Shown here in pieces: positions 25,942 through 33,271 of a stretch of DNA of 64,000 nucleotides. A program made the translations under genes and the position numbers. The notes below the pieces were generated by a model, which had not been told where the DNA came from, searched no databases, and was given only the letters and a program-made list of their open reading frames with translations. Origin of the DNA: VXPQ01 sp965223485. Lineage in GTDB: Bacteria > Bacteroidota > Rhodothermia > Rhodothermales > VXPQ01. The stretch's first letter is position 1. Each line of letters starts with the position of its first letter. Where the stretch lies: NCBI GenBank assembly GCA_965223485.1, contig OZ244993.1, positions 2,046,001 through 2,110,000 on the forward strand. The letters run 5' to 3'.

Positions 25942-28100
25942 TTCGAAGCGACAACCTCCGCAGGGAAACGACAAAGCGGGTGACAAAGTCGATCGTCCGG
26001 CAACTCGACCAGTCCGATTGCGGGGTAGCCTGCCTTGCGTGGGTCGTCCGTTTTTTCGGGGGCGAAGAAACCATGGAGAGGCTGCGTAGCCTCAGCGGCA
26101 CCATGTCGCAGGGCGCCACGTTGCTGGGTCTGCATCAGGCAGCGGGTAAAATCGGCCTTAGATCGGATCCCTACGAAGCAGGGATGGACGACCTTGCCGG
26201 GCTGGAGGCGCCGGCGGTGCTGCATGTGGTGCTGAACGGCGTTCGCCAGCATTACGTCATTCTTTTCGGGTGTTTCGGGGACAGGTTTCTGATTGGCGAC
26301 CCGGAGGCCGGCCTTGTCTGGTATGATGCGGGGGAACTCGAAAAAATATGGGAAAGCAGGGCGCTGCTGCTGTTACGTCCAGCGAATGGATTCGTGACCC
26401 AAAAGCGCCGGGCGTCGGCCAAGCGGAAATGGTTGTGGGACGCCATCCGGGAAGACATGCGTCCCCTTGCCCTGTCTGTCGCGCTTGGCGGCCTTGTGTC
26501 TGCGTTCGGTCTCGCGATGGCCTTCTTTTCCAAGGCGCTCATTGACGACATACTCCCGCAACGGAACGTGGAGCAGCTTGCTGCCGGGCTGGCGCTTCTT
26601 TTCCTGGTGCTGTCGGCGCAGGCGGGCATGGGCATCGTCCGGCAATTGCTTCTTTTGGGACAGGCCCGCGCGTTCAACAACCGCATCACGAGGCGATTTC
26701 TCGACGACCTGCTTCGCCTTCCCTACGCCTTTTTCAGTTCGCGCAAGACGGGCGACCTGATTGCCCGCCTGAACGACACCGAGCGGCTTCAGCAAACCGT
26801 AACGCATGTCCTGGGCGGTGTAGTTATCGAGGCGCTTGTCCTTGTTGCGGGGATGGCGTTCATTTTCGCCCACAGCCCGGAGATTTCCGGGGCGGTAGCT
26901 CTTGCACTCCTGTTTTTTATTCTGGTGTCGCGACATTTCCACCAGCCTATCGTGAAGGGACAGCAGCGCATTATGACGGCGCATTCGTTGAACAAGAGCG
27001 GGTACGTCGAAGCCATTCGGGGCATCGAGGCCATCAAGTCGGCCAATGCCGAATCGGTGTTTACCCGGCTGATGCGTGATACGTACACCCACCTGCAGGA
27101 GGAGGTTTTCCGCTTGGGTCGGGTTGCCGTACGGTTCGGCAGCGTGCTGGCGATTGCCGGCGCTATGATTGTCACTGGCGTACTTGCGTGGGCGTCGATA
27201 CTTGTACTGGGCGACGCCATGGGCATGGGAGCGATGGTCGCCATCCTGCAAATGATCGGGATGATTGTACCGAGCGCCCAGGCGCTGGCCACGGCGAACG
27301 TGGATTTTCAGGAGGCGAAGGTGGCTTTCGACCGGATCTACCAGTTTACCTCGCTCAGCCCCGAATACGACACTGCAAAAGAGGCCGCAAAGAGTCCTAT
27401 CGGTTTCGTACGCCGTCTCGAGGCGCGCCGCGTCACCTTCAGCTACCCCGGTCAGTTGACCTTACTCGGTGATGTTTCATTTACCTGCTATTCCGGCGAG
27501 CTGATGTTGATTGTCGGGAGCACGGGATCCGGCAAGTCTTCGCTATTGCGCATGTTGCAGCGTCTCGCCGTGCCCGAATCGGGAGAGGTGCTGGTTAACG
27601 GGTGCGACTGGAATGAATTTTCCGTTACCGGATGGCGGGATATTCTTGGCGTCGTGCCTCAGAACGTCCGGATATTCAGCGGTACGCTGGTCGACAACAT
27701 CCGGTTGGGCCTTGCGCTCGACCCGCAGGAAACCATACGGAAATGCGAGGAGCTCGGACTTTCCGATTTTTTCGACATACTGCCCGGCGGGTACCTGACC
27801 CTTGTGGGAGAGGGGGGCGCCGCCCTTTCCGGCGGGCAGCAGCAACTGGTAGGTCTGGCGCGGGCATTGGTGCGCAATCCGCGGGTGCTTCTTCTCGACG
27901 AGCCCACTTCCGCCATGGACAGTACTACGGCGCAGCAGGCCATGGATGTGCTGGACCGCTATCGCAAGGATTGCATTGCGATCGTGGCCTCGCACTCGGC
28001 GGCGTTCCTGCCGCGGGCAGACCGCGTATACCGTATCGAGAAGGGGGTATTCCGCCCGGATTTCGCGCCGCTTGACCGGTTCCGGCTGGCCGGAAGCTGA
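25938..28100 (+). CDS. C39-peptidase ABC exporter (peptide maturation and export)
   Basis: A 720-residue peptidase-containing ABC transporter. Residues about 18-150 are a C39 protease with oxyanion Gln22 and a full triad: Cys28 (QSDCGVAC), His105 (RQHYVIL), Asp121 (LIGDPEAG). The membrane domain follows (six helices, about 165-460) with the coupling words FNNRITRRFLDDLLRLP. The ATPase has Walker A GSTGSGKS (about 527-534), signature LSGGQQQ, Walker B LLLDEP (651-656) and the switch histidine in ASHSAAF. It should cut the Gly-Gly leaders and export the cores. No HlyD-type adaptor or TolC gene is next to it, although a Gram-negative envelope would normally need them. Confidence 0.95.
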   Translation: MIRSDNLRRETTKRVTKSIVRQLDQSDCGVACLAWVVRFFGGEETMERLRSLSGTMSQGATLLGLHQAAGKIGLRSDPYEAGMDDLAGLEAPAVLHVVLNGVRQHYVILFGCFGDRFLIGDPEAGLVWYDAGELEKIWESRALLLLRPANGFVTQKRRASAKRKWLWDAIREDMRPLALSVALGGLVSAFGLAMAFFSKALIDDILPQRNVEQLAAGLALLFLVLSAQAGMGIVRQLLLLGQARAFNNRITRRFLDDLLRLPYAFFSSRKTGDLIARLNDTERLQQTVTHVLGGVVIEALVLVAGMAFIFAHSPEISGAVALALLFFILVSRHFHQPIVKGQQRIMTAHSLNKSGYVEAIRGIEAIKSANAESVFTRLMRDTYTHLQEEVFRLGRVAVRFGSVLAIAGAMIVTGVLAWASILVLGDAMGMGAMVAILQMIGMIVPSAQALATANVDFQEAKVAFDRIYQFTSLSPEYDTAKEAAKSPIGFVRRLEARRVTFSYPGQLTLLGDVSFTCYSGELMLIVGSTGSGKSSLLRMLQRLAVPESGEVLVNGCDWNEFSVTGWRDILGVVPQNVRIFSGTLVDNIRLGLALDPQETIRKCEELGLSDFFDILPGGYLTLVGEGGAALSGGQQQLVGLARALVRNPRVLLLDEPTSAMDSTTAQQAMDVLDRYRKDCIAIVASHSAAFLPRADRVYRIEKGVFRPDFAPLDRFRLAGS

Positions 28101-28175
28101 CCGGGCGGTTGCCGGCGCCGGCGCAAGGATTGACGCCTGAAACAGGGAGTAAGTCTTACGTGAAACACCACCCCC

Positions 28176-30113
28176 TCACCCCCGAATCAGAATCATGGTC
28201 GTCCGGGGAGGCAGGTCCAGCGTGAGTTGGCCGTTCTCCGACTGCATCATTGTTTCCGGCGCAAGCGCATCCTCGAAGCTTCCTTCGATCGCGATATCCG
28301 CCGTGTGCGCCTCCTCCGATGCATTGAAAACCACCAAGGCGGCTTCGCCTTCCCAGGTGCGAACATAGGCAAGCAGCCGCCGGTCGTCGTCGGCCAGCAC
28401 ATAATCGAGCTCCCCGCGCACGAAGAGGTCCATGTGCGCCTTGCGAATGCGCGCGAGGTCCTGGTAGAACGCATACAAGTCCGTATCCGGCGCGATCCGG
28501 TCCGTTCGGCGGGGCGCTTCGTGGGGCGTCGTACGCTCGTCCTCGTACGTAATATCGGCCCACACCAGCGGTTTGCGGCAGTCGGGATCGTCCGCGCCCC
28601 ACATGCCCACTTCGTCGCCGTTCCAGATATGCGGCGCGCCGTAATACGTAAACTGCTGGGTCAGCACCAGACGCCGCACGGCCTCGGTCCGTTCGTCCGG
28701 GCGGTCGATCTTGTATTCTGGATTGCCGCGGGGGTGGGCCCCGTATTTGTACTTCGTCTGGTTGTTGTAGAGCGAGGTCCCGAGGCGCGGGGAATCGTGG
28801 CTGGCGCCAAGATTCATCATGGCCTCGAGATGCGTACGGTCGATACCGCTCTCCACGGAATCGAGGTGCGCAATATACCCGGTTGCCGTAAGGTGGGGCG
28901 GCGCTTCGGCGAAGAAACTCCGGGTGGGCATGTACCAGCGGTAATTCATCACCGCATCGAACACATCGCCCTTGATGTAGGGGCGGGGGTTGGCCATGTG
29001 ATCCGGCCAGCTTTCCCACCATACCTCGCCCACGAGATAGGCGTCCGGGTTGATGTCGCGCACAAAGGCCCGGTAGTCGCGCCAGAAGCCCATGGGCACT
29101 TGCTCCGCCACGTCCAGGCGGAAGCCGTCTATGCCGTCGCTCGGGTCGCCGTCCCCGTTGGGGTCCATCCAGCGCCTCGTTACATGGTATACATGCTGTT
29201 TCACGGCGGGGTGCAGGTTGCCCCCCTCGTGTCCCTTCGTTTCCACATCGACTTTTTTCAGGTTGGGAAGCGTGGAAACGCCGGCCCAGCCCTGGTATTC
29301 GAATTCGTTTTCCTCGGTGTCGGGGTCGTCGAACTGCACGATTTCATACCAGTCCGCGTAGGGCGAGGCGGCCTGCTTCTCCAGAATATCTTTCCAGGCC
29401 CAGAACGTGATGCCCGTGTGGTTCCACGAGTAATCGAGGATGATGCGCATGCCGCGCTCGTGCACGGCGTCGACGAGTTCCAGGAAAAGCCGGTCCGACG
29501 AGGTCCATTGCCAGGTGTCGGGATCGACCGGATTTTCCTCCGCCATGATGGCGGCGTCCCCGTCAGGGTCCGGCCCGAAGTTGCGGTCGATATGCCGGTA
29601 GTTCCGGGCGTCGTACTTGTGCAGCGACGGCGCATCGTTGATCGGATTGATATACAACGCCGTCACGCCCAGCTCCTTCAGGTAATCGAGCCGGTCCAGC
29701 ACCCCCTGTATATCGCCCCCGTATCGCCTTGCCTGCACGGTCCGGTAGAACTCCTCCCCGGAGGCTACGGCCCAGTCCTCCTGCTGGTACCAGTCATGCG
29801 TCCACGGGGTGGCGCTCCATCCTTCGAACGGCCTGTTGGGATACGACCCCAGGGTGTTCTCGAAGACGGGGTCGTTGGACGAGTCGCCGTTGCGGAATCG
29901 CTCCATAAAAATCTGATACCAGATAGCCTCGCGGCTCCATTCGGGCACGCTGGTCAGGTCGTCGGATATCATCGCGGATTCGTCTGCGCTGTTTCCTCCG
30001 GCCTCTACAGTTTGTGTCTGGCAGTACAGTCCGGTGATTGCAAACAATACGGTGAGGCAGACGGCGAGAGAGCGGTTTTCCGTAATGCCGCAGGGCGTTG
30101 CGTGGTGTTTCAT
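28176..30113 (-). CDS. Secreted GH13 alpha-amylase-family glycosidase
   Basis: A 645-residue exported enzyme. An N-terminal hydrophobic segment (LAVCLTVLFAITGLYC) serves as signal. The (beta/alpha)8 barrel starts near residue 62 (AIWYQIFMERFRNGD) and has the GH13 regions: LDYSWNHTG (I), GFRLDVAEQ with nucleophile Asp334 (II), VGEVWW with acid/base Glu363 (III) and GASHDSPR with Asp440 (IV). A C-terminal beta-sandwich follows (about 560-645). The long insertion before region I and the neopullulanase-like words suggest a maltodextrin-acting enzyme, but exact specificity cannot be read. Minus-strand unit with the sulfatase upstream (11 bp gap). Confidence 0.92.
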   Translation of the reverse strand: MKHHATPCGITENRSLAVCLTVLFAITGLYCQTQTVEAGGNSADESAMISDDLTSVPEWSREAIWYQIFMERFRNGDSSNDPVFENTLGSYPNRPFEGWSATPWTHDWYQQEDWAVASGEEFYRTVQARRYGGDIQGVLDRLDYLKELGVTALYINPINDAPSLHKYDARNYRHIDRNFGPDPDGDAAIMAEENPVDPDTWQWTSSDRLFLELVDAVHERGMRIILDYSWNHTGITFWAWKDILEKQAASPYADWYEIVQFDDPDTEENEFEYQGWAGVSTLPNLKKVDVETKGHEGGNLHPAVKQHVYHVTRRWMDPNGDGDPSDGIDGFRLDVAEQVPMGFWRDYRAFVRDINPDAYLVGEVWWESWPDHMANPRPYIKGDVFDAVMNYRWYMPTRSFFAEAPPHLTATGYIAHLDSVESGIDRTHLEAMMNLGASHDSPRLGTSLYNNQTKYKYGAHPRGNPEYKIDRPDERTEAVRRLVLTQQFTYYGAPHIWNGDEVGMWGADDPDCRKPLVWADITYEDERTTPHEAPRRTDRIAPDTDLYAFYQDLARIRKAHMDLFVRGELDYVLADDDRRLLAYVRTWEGEAALVVFNASEEAHTADIAIEGSFEDALAPETMMQSENGQLTLDLPPRTTMILIRG

Positions 30114-30124
30114 AACGATGCTGT

Positions 30125-31612
30125 TTATTCGGTACTCGAAACGATGTCCGTTTTCCAGGCCGTGATGGCTTCCATGAACCGGGACGCCAGATCGGGGTGG
30201 CCGCCTACGACGTTCTCGGAGGCTTCCGGGTCGCGCTCCATGTCATACAGTTGCATGGAGGCTGCGTCGGCAGCTCCTTCGCGCGCGTCCCATATAAAAT
30301 GCCATCTCGGCGTACGTACATAATAGTGATCGGCGGGCTGCCCCATCACGTCATCCTCGCTGCGTTGCTGCGTGGCATGCCCCACCAGCACATCCCGCCC
30401 GACGCTGCCGGCGCCTTCTATGACGGGGCGCAGCGACTGACCCGGCCACAAAGTCTCCAGATCGTCCGGGATTGCCACCCCGGCGTAATCGAGGAGCGTC
30501 GGCGCAATGTCCACCATACTGACCATATCCTCTCCGAAAATAGCGGGCTCGATGGCGCCGGGCCAGTGAAAAATGACGGGCGTCCGAAACGCCAGATCAT
30601 GCAACGACAGTTTGCCCTTCGGGCCGCCATTGGCGTACAGGATACGATCGTCCGCATACTCCTCGAACGGAGGTTGCTCCCAGCCGTTGTCGTTGACATA
30701 CACGATCAATGTATTTTCCCGCAGGCCCCGGGCTTCGATATGATCCAGCAGATCCCCTACGCCGGCGTCGAACCAGGTGCAGTTGGCGTAGTATTGCTTC
30801 GCCGATTCGGACAGGGCCGTGTTTGCATAATACTTGTAGTGCGAAAAGGGAGGGTCCAGCGGCGTATGCGGCAGCGAGGGGCCGTACCAGATGAAGAAAG
30901 GCCGGTCCGCATGCCGGTCGATGAAATCGAACACCGGCTGCATGGTCTCTCTCCCTATCGCCAGCCCGTCGCCTCCCATCAGTTGCCGGAACCACCCGGG
31001 TTTCCCCCAGGCTTCCATATCCCATCCGCGGGACATTCCCTCCGTGAAGCCTCCGTTTTCATACGATCCTTCCCACCACTTTCCTGCCTGAAAGCTTGCG
31101 TACCCGTTTGCGGCGAGCAGTGCGGGCAGCGTGGCGAACCGGCGCATGGTCTGCGCCAGGAAGGTCACGTCCCGCCTCCGGCGCGCTTCCCCGGAAGCCG
31201 CCTCCCAGGCGGGATCCCCCCGGACAGCCTCGGCATGATAGTGATCGGCAAGCCGCCGGTACTGCAAAGGGTACAGGCCCGTCACAAGCGTTTGCAGCGA
31301 AGGGCGGCAATGGTTCGCCGTCACGTGGGCGAACGAGAATGTGGTTCCTTCGTGCGCCAGCAGGTCCAGGTTCGGGGTCCGTACGTGTTCCGATCCGGTA
31401 AATCCGAAGTAGGGAAATCCGTGATCGTCCCCGATGACGAGCACGATATTCGGGGGGCGGTCCGGGGAACGATCCGGTGCGGTCGCCTGTCCGTACAGCG
31501 CTCCGTACAGCGTCTTTCCCGCCCCGGTCGCCTGTCCGTACAGTGTCTTTCCTGGCGCCGCCAGACACAGGAAGAGCAGAAGCGAAAAGACTAAGGGAGG
31601 CAGGCCGGCCAT
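30125..31612 (-). CDS. Secreted type I sulfatase with a variant active-site motif
   Basis: A 495-residue arylsulfatase-family protein. The start at 31612 (MAGLPPLVFSLLLFLCLAAP) gives a signal peptide; one at 31660 is possible. The metal site IVLVIGDDHG is standard. The activation motif is C102-R-P-S-L (HCRPSLQTLVTG): the cysteine that becomes formylglycine is kept but the usual Arg at the fifth position is Leu. Further family words are SFQAGKWW, FIWYGPSLPHTPLDPP and VYVNDNGW. A short duplicated LYGQAT linker follows the signal. It lies 11 bp upstream of the GH13 gene and probably forms an operon for sulfated glycans. Confidence 0.9.
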   Translation of the reverse strand: MAGLPPLVFSLLLFLCLAAPGKTLYGQATGAGKTLYGALYGQATAPDRSPDRPPNIVLVIGDDHGFPYFGFTGSEHVRTPNLDLLAHEGTTFSFAHVTANHCRPSLQTLVTGLYPLQYRRLADHYHAEAVRGDPAWEAASGEARRRRDVTFLAQTMRRFATLPALLAANGYASFQAGKWWEGSYENGGFTEGMSRGWDMEAWGKPGWFRQLMGGDGLAIGRETMQPVFDFIDRHADRPFFIWYGPSLPHTPLDPPFSHYKYYANTALSESAKQYYANCTWFDAGVGDLLDHIEARGLRENTLIVYVNDNGWEQPPFEEYADDRILYANGGPKGKLSLHDLAFRTPVIFHWPGAIEPAIFGEDMVSMVDIAPTLLDYAGVAIPDDLETLWPGQSLRPVIEGAGSVGRDVLVGHATQQRSEDDVMGQPADHYYVRTPRWHFIWDAREGAADAASMQLYDMERDPEASENVVGGHPDLASRFMEAITAWKTDIVSSTE

Positions 31613-31691
31613 GCGGACGGTATTCGGGCTGTGACAGGCCCATGATACGCCGTTTTGCATACCGTGTCCCGTTTTTGCCGGTACATTCTGT

Positions 31692-31737
31692 ATATTTTGC
31701 ACCCCATCGTTCCCATATTTTGCACCCCATCGTTCCC
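31692..31737. repeat. Exact tandem duplication of 23 bp in a divergent promoter region
   Basis: The 23-bp unit starting ATATTTTGCACCCC occurs twice without mismatch at 31692-31714 and 31715-31737, ending 10 bp before the parvulin start codon and 80 bp from the sulfatase start. It may duplicate a promoter or operator element. Confidence 0.85.
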
Positions 31738-31747
31738 TTGACCGTTC

Positions 31748-33181
31748 ATGCCCCGCCTCCTCTTTATATCGATTTGCGCCGCGATCCTGCTGTCCGCCTG
31801 CGGCAGGACCCCGGAAAGCGAGCCGGTCGCCGTCGTGGCGGGCAAAACGATCGGCGCCGAGGAATACCGGACGCGCTATGTGGATTTCCTGCTCGCCACC
31901 GGCTTGCCGGACGAAGCGGGCCGCCGCGCCGCGTATCTGGAACGACTGGTCACCATGAAACTCATGGCCCACGATGCGCTCGAAAGCGGACTCGCAGGGG
32001 AATCTTCCTACCTTTTCGCGGAGGAACGCACGCGCCGCAAGCTCCTCATAGACGCCTGGGTGCATCGCGCCGTCTACGACACGCTTGCGGTTTCGGAGCA
32101 GGACCTCCAGGACATGTTCGTCCGGGTCAACACGACGGTAACGGCCCGCCACCTGTATGCACCCACCCGGGAGGCCGCCGATACGCTGTACGAACGGCTC
32201 CGGCGCGGCGCCTCGTTCGGAGAACTGGCGGAAGAAGTGTTCGTCGATACGGCGCTGGCCCGCCACGGCGGACGGCTCGGCTCCTTCGGTTTCGACGAGA
32301 TGGATCCTGCCTTCGAGGAGGTTGCTTTCACCATTGCGCCCGGCGCTGTCAGCCGGCCTGTCCGCACCGCCCAGGGATATTCGATCGTGCAGGTGGAAGA
32401 CCGCTTCACGAAGCCCATCCTGACCGAGACCGAATTTGCGGCGCAGAAGAACAAGATGGAATGGTATGTCCTCGACCGAAAACGGCGCCGGGCCCGCACG
32501 GCGCTCTCCATGCAACTGCGCGAAGAGGTTGCCCTGTCGTACCACGCTCCGGCATTCGAACGCTTGCTGGCGCAGATCACCGGAGAAGCGGAGAGACCGG
32601 AAGATGCGCCATCGACCACCCCCGGCGATGCGTCATCGACCACCCCGGAAGATGCGTCATCGGCCGCACCGGAAGGGGAGGAGCTCGCCTGGCTGGACGC
32701 CCCGCTTGTGACATTCGGGCCGCCGCAGGCCCGCCGGACCTGGACCGTCTCCGATTTCAGGGATCAGGCCCGGTTTACCGACCCGCGGCAGCGCGCCCGC
32801 GTCCGTACCGCCGAGGAACTCCAGCGCTTCATCGACGGGCTGATCGTACAGGAAGCATTGCTTGAAGCCGCCCGGCTCGCCCGCGTCGATCGCACCCCCG
32901 AGTTCGCCCGGGCACTGGACCGCGCCATGGAAGACTGGGCCTTCGAGCAGGCCTGGGACCGCCTCGCCCGCGACGTGTCCGTGCCGGAAGATTCCATTCG
33001 TGTCTGGTACGAAGCGTACGATGAACCCGCCACGCCGCCGAGCGTCATCCGGGCCCGTCTCCACGAAAGCATGATGGACGAGGCGCTGCGGGAGCATGCC
33101 CGCGTTCTTCGGGAGCGGTACAGGGTCAAGATGTATCCCCAACTTGTATCCGAATTACATATCTTGAGCGACGCGCTCTGA
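31748..33181 (+). CDS. Parvulin-type peptidyl-prolyl isomerase lipoprotein (SurA/PrsA-like)
   Basis: A 477-residue periplasmic chaperone. Lipobox LLSAC ends the signal peptide, so it should be a lipoprotein. N-terminal helices (about 30-125) resemble the SurA chaperone part, followed by one parvulin domain (about 130-225, VTARHLYAP ... GASFGELAEEVF ... GGRLGSFGFDEMDPAFEEVAF). A degenerate ninefold-residue tandem (DAPSTTPG, DASSTTPE, DASSAAPE, about residues 285-310) forms a linker before a C-terminal helical domain. It precedes the TonB receptor/surface protein/PorV genes by 90 bp, consistent with a role in folding outer-membrane proteins. Confidence 0.88.
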   Translation: MPRLLFISICAAILLSACGRTPESEPVAVVAGKTIGAEEYRTRYVDFLLATGLPDEAGRRAAYLERLVTMKLMAHDALESGLAGESSYLFAEERTRRKLLIDAWVHRAVYDTLAVSEQDLQDMFVRVNTTVTARHLYAPTREAADTLYERLRRGASFGELAEEVFVDTALARHGGRLGSFGFDEMDPAFEEVAFTIAPGAVSRPVRTAQGYSIVQVEDRFTKPILTETEFAAQKNKMEWYVLDRKRRRARTALSMQLREEVALSYHAPAFERLLAQITGEAERPEDAPSTTPGDASSTTPEDASSAAPEGEELAWLDAPLVTFGPPQARRTWTVSDFRDQARFTDPRQRARVRTAEELQRFIDGLIVQEALLEAARLARVDRTPEFARALDRAMEDWAFEQAWDRLARDVSVPEDSIRVWYEAYDEPATPPSVIRARLHESMMDEALREHARVLRERYRVKMYPQLVSELHILSDAL

Positions 33182-33271
33182 TCCGATTTTAATGCAGCCC
33201 TGCTCCCGAACGATTTTGCATTCCGGCAACTCCGCACGCCAGTTCGTTTTCCGCCTGCTCCCCCGCAGATC

